Below, in pieces: positions 11,020 through 24,879 of a DNA stretch of 64,000 nucleotides. A program made the position numbers and the translations under genes. The notes under the pieces were generated by a model that was given only the letters and a program-made list of their open reading frames with translations, was not told the DNA's origin and ran no database searches. The DNA lies in the NCBI RefSeq assembly GCF_000321225.1, contig NW_004450397.1:2412429-2476428 (forward strand). The letters run 5' to 3'. The DNA comes from Odobenus rosmarus divergens (Eukaryota; Chordata; Mammalia; Carnivora; Odobenidae). The first letter of the stretch is position 1. Every line of letters begins with the position of its first letter.

Positions 11020-11510
11020 TTTCCCTCATCCCTCTAATCATTCCAGGTGTTTCTTTTCAGGATTGTAGGTACTTTCCTCATATGCATATGCCAGTCAGTA
11101 CTCAGCTAAATACTGGAAGAAGTTGCCCTACAGATCTCCAGCATTCTGTCTGTGAAACTCTCACTTCGCTTGTGCTCTACCCTGCAAACTCAAGCTGCTT
11201 TTGTCTCCCTAGACTGTCGGCTCCATTTCCTCAATTTTGTGAGTCAGCCCTGCTCTGTCTGGGTGCCCTCTCTTTGTGCTGTGGCCTACCAGTTGTCAAG
11301 GCCGTATGTCACAGCAGTCTTCCGTGACTCATTCATTAGCTTCCTGTCTCTCCATGATTACTGTCCTTTGTTGCCTTATGTACAGTGTCTTGCAAACCAT
11401 GTTTCCTATAGCTTGACCACTTTTTTTTTTTTTTTTGGTTGTTTCACGTAGGAGAGTAAACCTGATCCCTATCACTCCACTGTGACTGGCAATAGAAGTC
11501 TTTTTATCAT
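11020..11510. repeat. probable old interspersed repeat, family not resolved
   Basis: This stretch is GC-richer than its surroundings and reads like an old L1-associated or LTR-type repeat: CTGTGAAACTCTCACTTCGC, then a long block to GTTTCACGTAGGAGAGTAAA. Frames at 11082-11327 and 11152-11451 overlap each other in different phases and show no domain, so I treat them as non-coding. Confidence 0.35.
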
Positions 11511-12786
11511 CTGTGTTTAACTGTCAACAAATTTAACCAGAATATATGTGATTATAAGGATAATAATGTTATTTTTAAAATTTATAGTTAGCCTTTCCTC
11601 CTATAAAAAATAAAGGTTGACAGTGTGAATCTGAATTATAGCCTTGGTTGGACCACAGATTTCATTTGAAGGCTCACATGAGTCCTTTTAATTTCTTAAG
11701 CCTTCATTTATTTTTTTAGTCTGCAGGAAACATTGATCGAGAGAAACTTTATATTCTCTTTCAGAAATGTATCAGTAGTTACTACTGTTTTCTTTAGAAA
11801 TTGAGAAAAGCTATTGAATTTGAATGTATCAGTCAGAAGTCTTTCAAGGTAAAAAAGAATATATTTTCAACATCTGGTCTTTCTGAATTTGAAAGATTCT
11901 TTGTGATTCAGTGCTTACTAACAAACCCAACAGCAACACCAAAATCTTTACTTGGACATACATAGCACTGCCAAACTGAAATAACTTAACACTGGTCTCT
12001 CTTTAGATATTCAGTACTAAGCTTTAGTTTTTCTCCTTATCTCTTTGTTTTATTCCTTCATAGTCCAATAAACCTATTGTCCTACTTTGACATTACAGTA
12101 TGTAACTATGTAAATATATCATGGAAGACTATTGCAATATGACAAGCCACATCAGAAGAAAACACTAAGGGCCCTCAAGACAAAGATTTCATACATGAAT
12201 ATCTGAAATAATGCCAATAATGACACTGAAAATGAAGTAAACTCACATAAGAGTCAGAAAATTTGTCTTTAGTGCTTTTAGAAGAGGCTCATTGCCAGAG
12301 GCAGAATGCATTAATTTCATATGCCATGTTAGGAATTTCCATTTCTCCTTGACTAAAATGTTAGTCTCAAAAATTATCTTTAGAGTAGAAAGACTCTCAG
12401 TGATTTATTAAACCTTCTTTCTCCCTTTACCTTCAGAAATCCACCAATTTACACCATATTTGGCAGGCAGGGAATTAGGCCAGTCTATTCTCAATTCTAT
12501 CAAAACTGTGTTTTCAATTTGTTTAGCATTTGCAAAATGAAAAGCATTATGCTAGGTTTTGTGGGAGATTCAGACAAGTAAGGTATTTCATCCTTTTCCT
12601 TGAACTAGAATATAATTAAAGAATCAAAATCTATACAAAAATAGATAAACTATATCAATGTAAGGCAAAAATTGTAAGTACGAAAGATGGCTAGCTAAAT
12701 ATCAGTGGCATTATCTGGTATAATTTTTGAGAGAGTTCAATCCCAACCATAAGGAAAAGCTTTGCTGACTATTCAGCTATGGAAAT
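11511..12786. other. AT-rich intron, no firm feature
   Basis: Possible L2-like wording (GCATTATGCTAGGTTTTGTG near 12545) is too degraded to call. Confidence 0.45.
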
Positions 12787-12880
12787 AATAATTCATTAAT
12801 TCCTTTATTTAAATATGTACTAATTATTATTTAAATAATTCATTAATTCATTTATTTAAATATGTACTAAATATGTAGGC
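12787..12880. repeat. 47-bp tandem duplication
   Basis: The unit AATAATTCATTAATTC.TTTA... at 12787-12833 recurs from 12834. The match is near perfect over about 40 bases, with a C/A difference after ATTC. Confidence 0.85.
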
Positions 12881-12902
12881 CCAAAACTGCGTACAGATGG
12901 TT

Positions 12903-13325
12903 TAGAGCAGTACTGTCTAATAGAATTTCTATAATGGTGGAAGCATTCTTTTTCTAAAACATCAGTAAGGGGGTGCCTATGTGGTGCAGTCAATTAAGTG
13001 TCTGACTCTTAGTTTCAGCTCAGGTTGTGATTTCAGGGTCGTGGGATTAAACCTTTTGTCAGGCTCTGTGTTGAGTGCAGAGTCTGCTTGAGTTTCTCTC
13101 GCCCTCTCCCTCTGCCCTTCCCCTCCTTTCTCTCTCTCTCAAATAAGTAATCTTTAAAAAATAATAATAAATAAAAAAATGTTTGATATGATAGTGACTA
13201 ACCACATGAGGAAATTTTAATTTTAACTAGTTAAAATTTTAAAAAATTAAAAATTCAGTTTCTCAGTTTTAGTAGTTATATTTCAAGTAATCAGTGGCCA
13301 CATGTATTGTATAATATAGGTCTAG
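12903..13325 (+). repeat. hAT/MER-type DNA transposon relic, split by a SINE
   Basis: Starts AGAGCAGTACTGTCTAATAG, ends near CAGTGGCCACATGTATTG...; these resemble the terminal inverted sequences of a non-autonomous mammalian hAT element (CAGTGCTGTCCAATAG type). The SINE at 12969-13160 interrupts it. The family name is not certain. Confidence 0.5.
12969..13160 (+). mobile_element. older CAN SINE
   Basis: Diverged head GGGGGTGCCTATGTGGTGCAG and shortened AAATAAGTAATC tail. No clear target-site copies, consistent with greater age. Confidence 0.85.
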
Positions 13326-13635
13326 AAGGAAGATAAGCACATATACAGAAATTGCAATTTGTTGTATAAGTTTCATAACATGGTTCTTTGGGAGCAACGA
13401 AGGAAAACTTTACAGTCCTTAGAAATTTGTAGAAGTTGAGTTTGAACCAAGTTTTAATATTTTTAATATTTACCAGAGAAAGAAATAGTCAATCAAAAAG
13501 AAAAGCATGAAGGCATATGTATTATAGAGTAGAAAGCAGAGTAATATATAGGGAAGTTGGGGGAAATGATAAGGAAGAAGGTGGCAGGTCAAAGAGGGGC
13601 TAAAATTTGCATTTGAGAAAAATAACTACTCTGCC

Positions 13636-13860
13636 ATTAGTTTGTCAACTATGGCATTATTGATATTGTGGACCAGATAATTTCATGTTAGAGGTGGGGG
13701 TGGGGATGTCCTGTGCATTGTAAGATGTTTATCAGCGTCCCTGGCCTCTACCAACTGAATGCCAATGGTAGGTACTCCAATAGGGACAAAGATGTTTCTA
13801 GACATTACCAAATGTCCTCTGGAAGGTAAAATACCTCCATTTGAGAACCACTGTCGTGAA
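13636..13860. repeat. hAT/MER-type DNA transposon relic
   Basis: ACTATGGCATTATTGATATT, GATGTCCTGTGCATTGTAAG, TCCCTGGCCTCTACC, TTTGAGAACCACTG. I recognise the sequence as a common mammalian non-autonomous DNA element but cannot name the subfamily with confidence. Confidence 0.6.
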
Positions 13861-14499
13861 ACTGGCCTGCAAAGATGTCAGGTTGAAGGCAGGGAGTTTA
13901 CTACATGTGTTCATATGTGAGATGAGGAGGACCTGATATAAGGGATTTGTGTAAAGTGGAGGCCTCCTTCAACTAAACAGGACTGGAGAGGCGAGAGATG
14001 GAGAATAGGATAACAAGCTCTAGTGAGGATGTTACACTCTGGTGACTGCATGGAATGTGGAGCCTTTTACTGAAATGGAAAATACAGCTGAAGGATCAAG
14101 TTGATGATTTCGGCTTTGAGCATGCTGACTTGTGGTACCTGTGGAACATCTAAATGGAGACGTTCTGTTGGGTAGTTGGAAATAACATCTGGAATTCAAA
14201 AGAGAGGTGTCAATTGAATATGTAAATTTGGGAGTTAAAACATCTAGATAATAGTGGAAATCATGGACTGTTTCTTCCTGCCCCCAGCAATCTAGACTCA
14301 ATAGCAACTCTCATCACTTCAGCTGATCTCCAAATATAGCCCTATTCACTCCATTCAATGCACAGCCCCAGTTTTCTTTGTTGTTGTTTTTTTTTTTTTT
14401 TTCGATTTCATGTAGAATCAAGGATTTTGAGGTCCAGCCACCTGCCCTATTTATTTTTAGTACTTCTGCCTGGGGGCCCTTGATCACTGTTCCCTTTTC

Positions 14500-15045
14500 C
14501 TGGATCATTCCTCTTCTGTAAACAGCTTATTTTCACAAATCTTTCTACTCTTAAAGGCCATATTCTTAGTGAGACCCTCCCTGATCAGGCTATTTACATT
14601 TTAACACCCTTTTTTGCCAAACATTCCTTATCTACATTTTTTAAAAATATTTATTCATTTATTTGAGGGGGGAGCACAGGGAGAGAGAGAGAGAGAGAAT
14701 CTCAAGCAGACTGCCCATGGAGCACAGAGCCTGGTACAGGGCTTAATCTCACAACCCTGAGATCAAGACCTGAGCTGCTGAAATCAAAAGTCAGACGCTC
14801 AACTGACTGAGCCACCCAGGCACCCCTACATTTATTTTTATTCCCCGTAAATCTTATTAACATTTAGTATACTGCATATTTTACTGATTTATATAATTTA
14901 TTATATGATTCTCCCCAGAAGTATATAAGTTCTATGAGGCCAGAACTTCTGTTTTATTCGCTCCGGTATATCCACCACTTAAATCCATGCCTAATAGCTA
15001 GTAGGCTCAATCAGTATTTCTTTGATGAATGAAGTGATAGATTTC
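14500..15045 (-). repeat. LINE-2 relic in antisense, split by a SINE
   Basis: GAGACCCTCCCTGATCAGGC before the SINE. After it come TATAAGTTCTATGAGGCCAG, TATCCACCACTTAAATCC and a degraded CTCAATCAGTATTTCTTTGA. These are the reverse-orientation landmarks of the L2 3' region. Confidence 0.7.
14641..14826 (-). mobile_element. CAN SINE, minus orientation, inserted in L2
   Basis: TATTTATTCATTTATTTGAG at left, GAGCCACCCAGGCACCCC at right. It contains a GA repeat from the CT-rich middle. Short target copies around TACATTT flank it. Confidence 0.9.
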
Positions 15046-15494
15046 CTACTGGTCCACACAAGTTTGCATGGATTCAGTCAAACTCTTGCTTAGACTTAAG
15101 TCACCACTAGAAAGCCACAGGAAAGTAATGTTCATTTACTTTTCAGGGTGTCAGGTATACAACTTACTATTCGGCAGTACCTGCTTAACTCACTGAGACT
15201 ACTGGCCTTCAAATGTTCTTTTTAACATATCAATATTTATGTTCAAAATATATAACAACCTTTTTACATCATATACAAAATTCATATTTCTCAGTGTGAG
15301 CTCCAAAAACTCTTCAGAATTTTTACACATTGTTAACCTCATCATAAATTCATCATATTCCCCATAGTGAAATATGTTCATTTCTGCTTTCGTGCTCTGA
15401 CATCGTGCCATTTTCAATAATAATGATTCCCTCCCACCTTTTCTTCACTAATATCTCTTCATTATCTTAATCTATTTAAAATGCTGTCATTTCT

Positions 15495-15926
15495 TAAGGC
15501 ACCTGGGTGGCACAGTTGGCTGAGTGGTGGACTCTTGGTTTCTGCTCAGGTCGTGATCTCAGGATCATGAGACTGAGCCCCACCTTGGGCTCCACTCTCA
15601 GTGCAGAGTCTGCTTAAGACTGTCTCCCCCTGGGGCACATGGGTGGCTCAATTGGTTAAGCATCTGCCTTTGGTTTCGGGTCATGATCCCAGCATCCTGA
15701 GATCAAGCCCCGCATCGGGATCCCTGCTCGGCAGGGGGCCTGCTTCTCGACCTCTCCCTTGCTGTTCCCCCTGCTTGTGCTCTCTCGTTCTCTCTGCCAG
15801 ATAAATAAATAAAATCTTAAAAAAAAAAAAAAAAAAAGACTGTCTCTACCTGCCCCTCAGCACCTACCCCCTGCTCTCTCCTCTCTCTCTCAAATAAATA
15901 AATCTTAAAAATTAATAAAATAAAAT
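15495..15926 (+). mobile_element. CAN SINE (outer), split by a second SINE
   Basis: Head GGCACCTGGGTGGCACAG. The first part runs to about 15626 and resumes at 15847 with TACCTGCCCCTCAGCACC and its own AAATAAATAAATC tail. Perfect 17-bp target copies AAAATGCTGTCATTTCT at 15478-15494 and 15927-15943. Confidence 0.93.
15632..15835 (+). mobile_element. CAN SINE (inner), nested in the previous SINE
   Basis: Head GGGGCACATGGGTGGCTCAA, tail AAATAAATAAAATC plus poly-A. Target copies AAGACTGTCTC at 15616-15626 and 15836-15846 lie inside the outer SINE. Confidence 0.95.
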
Positions 15927-16459
15927 AAAATGCTGTCATTTCTAGAAAGCTGCCTTCACTTGATGTGCCTATCCTAGGGCTACATTCCTGTAAGGAAACT
16001 CTGATGCCACAGGCTTGGGTTAGGTGTTCAATTTGTACTCTAAACAACCTTTTACCTACTTCTAGCATTTAACTTTGTGTTATAATTGCTTAATTATTTC
16101 TCTCTCAAATAACTATAAGCTCTTTGTGAGCTTATATCCGTTGTATCTCTTGCTCCTGGCTGCAAGCCAGAGACCTAGTACAGCTTGATAATTATGTGTT
16201 TCTTTATATACATTAATTATCTTCATCTATTTCTAATTATTCTTCTGCCTTATACATTTAAACACCTCCTTGCTCAATTTGTTCTTTGCTACTCCTTATT
16301 TGTTGATATTCTGTTAAAGCACTATTAACTTTTTCAGGGTGTTCTACCTCAGTTACAGAATATGCTCTTCCAGCACTTTAGTGGTACTTTACAGGATTCC
16401 CGTCCCTAAAGCAACTAAGTCAAAGCATGGAAAATATATATATTTTTTAAGAGTTTGAG

Positions 16460-16600
16460 AGCTTGGACACTTGAATCAGATTGGCTGGATTTGACTTTAA
16501 GCAAGTTGTATAACATTGTAAATCTTGGTTTTCTCATCTGAATAAAAGGATAGTATAACCTAACCACACAGAGGAATGATCAAATCAAATAAATATATAT
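16460..16600 (+). repeat. MIR relic
   Basis: GAATCAGATTGGCTGGATTT, AGCAAGTTGTATAACATTGT, TTGGTTTTCTCATCTG in MIR order. Confidence 0.6.
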
Positions 16601-17799
16601 CACTTTGAAGAAGTTATGATGATTATGTAGTGTAGCATTGTGTACTCCAGATGCTATGTAATTATTTTTGCGATGTCCAGCTCCCCAATCCCTGGGGCTT
16701 GATTAGTGTTTCAAGTTACTAACGCCTAACAGATTGACAATGGAAGACATCAGGAAGAAGCATATAGGGACAAAAGCAATCTTATCTTCATCTTTCCAAT
16801 GTTTTACATTCCCTCCTTGAGCATTCCCAAATTTTACCTTCACTTTCCATTTTAATTCCACTTTTTTTTTTTTTTTTTTTTTGCCTTATTTGTACCATTA
16901 GGGTATTGAGGAAATGGTCTAATGAGCTAATGCTTAATGCTGCACAGGCCTGTCCTCAGAGACACACTAATGTATTAGTACTAAAAATGTTTGAAATACT
17001 AATTTTCCTCCTAATGAGCCTAAACATTTTATTATAGTTATACCTTAATACCAAGTTGCAGGTCATTACCTTCACATATTGAAAGCAGCTGATGTTTCTA
17101 GGGCTTAATGCTCCTGCCATTTGCTTGATGACCCCTCCTTCCTGCCCATTTCACATAGTAGAATTTTAGGAAATGAAAATTAGATCACTTGATGGGTATT
17201 GTGTATGATGTTTTGATTTCATTATTTATTCATTTTAAAATATTTTTTCTGATTATAACAATTTATATATGCTAATTCCATGAAATTTAACTTTTAAAAA
17301 TGTGAAAAGGAACAAATAAAATAAAAATGATTCATCCTAAAGATAATTAGTTCTAATTTACTTCCTACCAATCTTATTTTCAACATATGCTTTGTGTGTG
17401 TGCATCAGTGTAAACAATTTTGTTTTCTGCTTCTTTCGTTGAACTACATATGTATGTTTTCCCTTGTATTAATCGCCTTTGGAAATGCCATAATAATAGT
17501 TAAAATAAAAAAATAGTTAAAATAATAGTTTAGTTATATAATTATAGGTTACAGTTTTATGAATATACATATATCCACATGTGTGTCTGTCAATCTATTT
17601 ATCAAGAATTGACTTCCTACATTTTTACTGCCCCATCTTATAAATGATATTGTGAGGAACATCTTTGTGACAAAGATTGATCAGAGTTGTTGACTTATTT
17701 AAATGTATCCTGATGGGGGATATACTCAATACATTTAAACATTTGTGACATATTATGCTATATTAGTTTCAAGAAATAGAATGTAATATATCTGTTAAA
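16601..17799. other. AT-rich intron, no firm feature
   Basis: A T-run at 16863-16882 and AT-rich unique-looking sequence; nothing coding. Confidence 0.5.
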
Positions 17800-17985
17800 A
17801 TCTCAGACTCTAAAGTCAACCATACCTATACTTGAATCCTCAATCAAAATTATTTTACCTACATAATTTTAGGAAATTTACTCGACCTCTTTAAACATTA
17901 TTTTTCTCATCTGTAAAATGGGATTGTTTCACATAATGAAATATTATTATAAATAGTACTTAAGTATATTTCATGGCAATAAAAA
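17800..17985 (+). repeat. MIR relic
   Basis: AGACTCTAAAGTCAACCATA, GGAAATTTACTCGACCTCTT, TTTCTCATCTGTAAAATGGG: the last block is a strong MIR core match. Confidence 0.7.
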
Positions 17986-18126
17986 CTGCTAATTTTCACT
18001 ATCAACTTGTACACCAGGAATGCAAGTCTGTTTGTTTTTCTGACCCCTTATCAATATCATCATTTAAAAAATCTATTCTAATTTGATAGGAGAAAAAAAA
18101 AAGATTCAAGTGAAAAATCCAAAATC

Positions 18127-18339
18127 GGAGCACCTGGGTGGCTCAGTTGGTTAAGCATCTGAATCTTGATTTGGGCTCAGGTCATGATCTCAGGATCATG
18201 AGATCAAGCCCTGTGTTGAGCTCCATGTTCAGTGCAGGGATTGCTTGAGATTCTCTCCCTCTTCCTCTTCCCTTCCTCTCTCTCTCAGTCAAATAAATAA
18301 ATAAATAAAATCTTTAAAAAAAAAAAGAAAGAAAGAAAA
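18127..18339 (+). mobile_element. CAN SINE
   Basis: Head GGAGCACCTGGGTGGCTCAG, tail AAATAAATAAATAAATAAAA then GAAA-rich. Target copies GAAAAATCCAAAATC (18112-18126) and GAAAAACCCAAACTC (18340-18354). Confidence 0.95.
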
Positions 18340-18354
18340 GAAAAACCCAAACTC

Positions 18355-19859
<1,505 letters not shown>

Positions 19860-20560
19860 TTCAAACTTTTTTTCAATTTTAGTGTAATTTTTAATTTCTA
19901 ATTGCATCAGTGCAAGAGAATGTGACCTTTATGACATCTCTTCTTTGGCATTTCTTGAGACTTATTTTGTGGCTTGTCATGCTGCTAATTTTTGTAAATA
20001 TTTCACATATACTTGATATTACATATTATGTATATGATAAATATTTTCTGTTTTAGGTCTTTTTTGTTTTTTAGTTAAATCTTGCTTTATTTTTTTGTAT
20101 CTATCAATGTCTGGTAGGCATGTATTAAAATCTTCCCTCACTTGGGTAAATTATAATTTATCTTTGTAGTTAGGCTAACTTTTGTTATACATTTTCAGAC
20201 TATTTTTAGTTTCATAAAATTTTATGATTGTCACATCTTATTGATAGAGTGCTCCTTTAATTCTCAAGTAATTAGATCTAGTAATTCTTTTTTTTTTACT
20301 TAAATCTCTGTTTTTTTGATATGGATACTCTTGTACCAGCTTCTTATTAATGGTATTTAATAATTTAATTCCTATATTTTTAAGGATGAATATTTTGTTT
20401 ATTATTATTGTTTTTGTTGTTTGTTTTTAATGTTTCTAAGATGCACATAGTTGTAGTTTTTTTATTTTTTAAACAATTTTAGTTATCTCTTACTTTCAGT
20501 TTCTATGCAAGTCCCATTTATGTGTGTGTGTGTATATGTGATTATTTATTCATTGGTAAT
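19860..20560 (-). repeat. old L1-type fragment in antisense
   Basis: T-rich sequence following the reverse L1 ORF2 layout: GGCATGTATTAAAATCTTCC, TTAGTTTCATAAAATTTTAT, CACATCTTATTGATAGAGTG, GATATGGATACTCTTGTACC. Strongly diverged. Confidence 0.5.
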
Positions 20561-20837
20561 TATTGCTATCACTACTTATTGTGTTTTCCACTAATTTTTT
20601 CTTTATTTTTTTCACTTATTTCTTTGTTTGTTTTTTCTCAAATTAAGAATAAAGTTAAAGTTGAATTAGGGTTAGAGTTAGGATTTGGTTTGGGCATTTT
20701 CTCTTTTATATCAACAGTTAACTAACCTTGATTAAAATACTTTGACTTTTCAATATCTGTGCTCACCATTATATCTTCTTATAATATGATTATTAATATT
20801 TGTGGTATTTTTTTGGCTTAACTCTGTCTTTGAGACA

Positions 20838-21130
20838 TAGTATAGCTCAGCGGTTAGCACAGATTCTAGAGCTAAACAGGTGCAATCTTGACTCTTCCTC
20901 TTTTAAATATATAAGAAATGGGAAAGTTAATTAAGTTTCCTGGGGCTCAAATTCCTCATCCATAAAAAGGGAATGATAATAAGCCTATTCCATATTGGTA
21001 TTTTTACTTTGTTCTGTTTTGTTTTGCTTTTTTAGGATTACTTGATATTTGTATATATGTGTATACAAATACAAATGCTTGGGACACTGAGTAGTGCATA
21101 GTATATGCTCAATTAGTGTCAACTATTATT
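20838..21130 (+). repeat. MIR relic
   Basis: TAGTATAGCTCAGCGGTTAG (MIR 5' wording), CAAATTCCTCATCCATAAAA, then GCATAGTATATGCTCAATTA near the end. A T-rich/AT insertion separates the last part. Confidence 0.65.
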
Positions 21131-21441
21131 ATTTTTTAATTTTCTTGTTTTGTAGCTTTATTTTTAAAATCATGTTGACCAGAAGTCCTTCAATAAATTG
21201 TTTAATTCTTCTAAAATTTAACCACAAATTATGAGATAGAATTAAATTTTGGCTCATCATGTAGTTGTGAGAATCAGCTGTGACATTACTTATGTGTATA
21301 TTATAAAATAAACTATTAGGTACTATGCCTAAGTGTATGACATCCTGTATTTATTTTAAAGTATTACAAAATAAAAAATAATGTATTTGGCAATTAATTT
21401 GGAATAACATATAATTCTGATCTTTAAATAATGTAATTATT

Positions 21442-21493
21442 TATAGTTATTGTTCACATTATGGCATATGGCATAATGTGAACAATAACTATA
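21442..21493. repeat. perfect 22-bp inverted repeat with 8-nt loop
   Basis: Left arm 21442-21463 is the exact reverse complement of right arm 21472-21493; the loop 21464-21471 is GCATATGG. It can form a long hairpin in single-stranded DNA or RNA. Confidence 0.95.
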
Positions 21494-21539
21494 TATATAT
21501 GGCAAATGTGTGTGTATATGTAAGGATGCTCCATATCAT

Positions 21540-22630
21540 ATTTCATGAGAGAAAAGCAAATTAAAATGAGAAATCACTATATACCAATTAGAGTGGCCAA
21601 AATCTGGAATACTGACAGAACCAAATGCTGGTGTGGATGTGGAGCGACAGGAACTCCCATTCTATGCTAGTAGGAAAGCCAAATGGTATAACCACTTTAG
21701 AAGATATTTTGACAGGGCGCCTGGGTGGCTCAGATGGTTAAGCGTCTGCCTTCGGCTCAGGTCATGATCCCAGAGTCCTGGGATTGAGTCCCGCATCGGG
21801 CTCCCTGCTCAGTGGGGAGCCTGCTTCTCCCTCTGCCCCTCTCTCTCTCTCTGTCTCTCATGAATAAATAAAATCTTAAAAAAAAAAGAAGATATTTTGA
21901 CAGTTTCTTACAAAAGTAAACATACTCTTACCATACCATCCAGCAACCATGTTCCTTGGTATTTATCCAAAGGAGATAAAAAATTAGGTCTACACAAAAA
22001 CCTGCACACAAATGTTTATAACAGCTGAATTCATAATTGCCAAAACTTGAAAGCAACCAAGATATCCTTCAGTAGGTGAATGGATAAACTATGGTACATC
22101 CAGACAATGGAATACTATCCAGCTATAAAAAAATGAGCTATCAAATCATAAGAAGACATGGAAGAAACTTAAATGCATATTACCAAGTGAAAGAAGCCAA
22201 TCTGAAAAGACTACATATTGCATGATTCCCACTATATAACATTCTGAAAAAGGCAAAGCTATGGAGATAGTATAAAGGTCAGTGATTGCCAGAGGTTGAG
22301 TGGGGAGTGCTGTGGGAAGGTTGAATGAGCACAGAGAATGTTTAGGGCAGTGAAAATACTCTTATGATACCATAATGATGGATTCATGTCATTATATATT
22401 TGTCCAAAGCAATAGAGTGTACAACATCAAGAGTACCAATGAACTTTGGGTAATTATGATATGTCAATGTAGGTTCATCAGTTGTAACAAATGTACCACT
22501 CTGGTAGTAGATGTAAATGGGGGAGGCTGTGTGTGTGAGTGGGGAGGGAGTAAATGGAAAAACCTCTGCATCCACCCCTCAATTTCACTATAAACCTAAA
22601 ATTGGCCCCCCCAAAAATAAAGTCTTAAAA
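21540..22630 (+). repeat. old LINE-1 (L1M-type) 3' end, split by a SINE
   Basis: AATTAGAGTGGCCAAAATCT, TGGTGTGGATGTGGAGCGAC, TGGTATTTATCCAAAGGAGA, CCAGACAATGGAATACTATC and the 3' terminal AAAAATAAAGTCTT are in ORF2-to-3' UTR order. The ORF2 frame is destroyed. The SINE at 21715-21888 interrupts it. Confidence 0.8.
21715..21888 (+). mobile_element. CAN SINE inserted in old L1
   Basis: Head GGGCGCCTGGGTGGCTCAGA, tail TGAATAAATAAAATC. Target copies AAGATATTTTGACA at 21701-21714 and 21889-21902. Confidence 0.96.
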
Positions 22631-24879
22631 AAATACAGGGCAGTTTTTATAAACATATATCTTCACTTAATCATTGTATATATGTATTATATATTTTCAA
22701 TCAGTGTAATCAGTTTAGCATAAATTTTTCCATGTTTTACACTGTTTCTATAATTATTATTTTTATACCTTCATAATAATTCATCCAGGATATTTATTCT
22801 TTCATACATCAATTATTTATTGAACATTTACTATGTGCTATTCAAGATCATTGGAATGTACTCCTAAGCCAAGGTACATTTACTTACAGAATTTATAACA
22901 TTTTCATGTGCATAATTGATATATAATCATTCATTTGACTTTTATCATACTGTATAACTGTTTGAGACAAGAACATTACACATATCCTGTTATTCAGCCT
23001 TGAAGAACCTTTGCAGAAAAGAAGTAATGTCATGGACCTAAACATATTTTGATTATTTACATGCTGTTGTTATTGTTCTATAAGTTGACTTTCCAAAAGA
23101 AAATGAGAAAAATAAAGGTATAAAAGTATATATATATAACCTAGTGAATTGAACCAAGAAACTACTTATCTGATTCATCAGGGTGAAGATCTAGAGCGCA
23201 ATCAAATTGGACCTGTGTTTTCCATAATAAATTGAGACCCTCTATATTTCTTCCTGACATGCAATATAGAGATCAGACTTTCATATAGGATACTTTTTTA
23301 CTATATGACATTTCTTACCCTACCTGAAAAATAGCCTCTTAACCCCAAACTGGTGTTAATGCCCAAGCTTCTAAAATTTGTTTTTGGAAGTTATATGAAG
23401 CCATAAAATATCTTTATACTAAGGAATACTATTGGTTTATGACAATAGTTTCTAATTATACATTTAAATTAGAAATGATCTCATTAGCATCCCAGTTTTC
23501 TCCTTTTCTTTCTTTGTTTTACAACATATAAATATGCTGGAAACCTCTGTGCAGAGAGATAGCAGTTCAGTCTGCTTGTCTTCTTGGTGCTGTTGGTGTC
23601 AAGTTTGCATAAACGGTGCCTCTAGCAGTTTCCTGGGTCCGCGAGGCACAAGGCTTATTTCTTCCATATTAGGTTATTACAGGTTTCACTTGTTTCCATT
23701 TTATTTACTTATAAATAGTGCTACATTAATTTTTATCCTATCTTTTTCTAATTCTCAGAAGTATGAAAAGTTTCAAAAATATGAACACTCGTGATCCTTA
23801 AGACATATGCTAAATGTTCTCCAATATATTTCCAGCAGTCTAGATGAAGCTAGTTTGATTTTATGGCGCTCTACTCTAACTTATAATTAACTTTATGTCT
23901 ATATGGCTTTTCCCACTATAAGATCTTTAAAGTGGAGGTAGAAAGGCTTTAACAGGGGCAGTAAGGAGTCATGACTATTCACTTTCATCTCAACTACACG
24001 CTTTGTCTACTTTGCTAAATTCTACCTGCTTTATATAACTATTTGAATCTGTGATCACAAAAAACATTTTCTTCTGAGTTTCAGCTCATTTAACATTTCT
24101 ATATTGGGGGGAATCCTTTTAAATTACATACAGTCAACATTAATTGCTCTCTATTCCCCTTATATTCATTCATTCAATGGTTTATTCAAGATCAAATGTC
24201 AAACATGTTGCAGAAACTCTGCCAGGTCCTACGGATTCAGTGTCACAAAAACAGCCATCTATCTGAATCTGAGTGTTTTTGAGAGCTTTCTATGCAACCA
24301 CCTTTCCTACCTTCTCTTCCTCAGTATCAGTACTGGTAGGAATGACAATCAGAATTCTATTTTAGGAAGGTTCCTGAAACTCCTGAGTCTTTACTTTTCT
24401 TTAAGATGGTCATACAATTCCACCTCTCTGTAAAAAATATTTTCTACAGAAATGATCTTTCTTTGTTTAGGTTAAGGACCTAACTATAGCAGGCCTTTAC
24501 TTTCTTACCTGACATAAGTTGTAGACGTCTGCTTTTTCCCCCGGGTTGTCAAGTAATCCCTTTTCCCCATTTCTCCAACTTCAGATCCCTCAGTGCTCAC
24601 ACTATTGCAGTTTGGCTAGGCAGTGTTTTACTATGTTCTTCTACATCATGGGAAGAGATTGGCAGGTGGGCCTCCAGTTCTCCTGAGATGGGAGGAGGAG
24701 GGATATAAGGTTTTGAGGATAATTCCAAGTTTTTGGCTCTGGGATTCTCTGCATTTTTTCTCTTTTTTTTTTTATCTAAGTGATTCAGAACCATATGGGT
24801 TAGAACCAATATTTATCTTGAGAATGCTATGGAAGAACTTGGACTAAAATAAAACTTCTAGGTAAGCCCCAATGGGGCA
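22631..24879. other. AT-rich intron, weak L2 traces only
   Basis: TTATTGAACATTTACTATGT at about 22818 and GAAACTCTGCCAGGTCCTAC at about 24215 look like short L2 fragments. No exon recognised; frames at 23534-23794 and 24104-24433 have no domain. Confidence 0.45.

Larger units (their letters stand above)
15430..16190 (-). repeat. probable LINE-2 relic in antisense hosting nested SINEs
   Basis: After the SINE pair, ACTATAAGCTCTTTGTGAGC and CCAGAGACCTAGTACAGC match reverse L2 landmarks. The left part (CTCCCACCTTTTCTTC) is uncertain. Confidence 0.45.

Noticed and set aside
11082..11451. Two overlapping Cys/Leu-rich frames of 81 and 99 codons
   Set aside because: No splice signals or domain; they lie in what looks like an old repeat.
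15199..15417. 72-codon minus-strand frame with protein-like composition
   Set aside because: No recognisable domain and no splice-site context; it lies between two L2-like stretches, and short AT-rich open frames are expected by chance.
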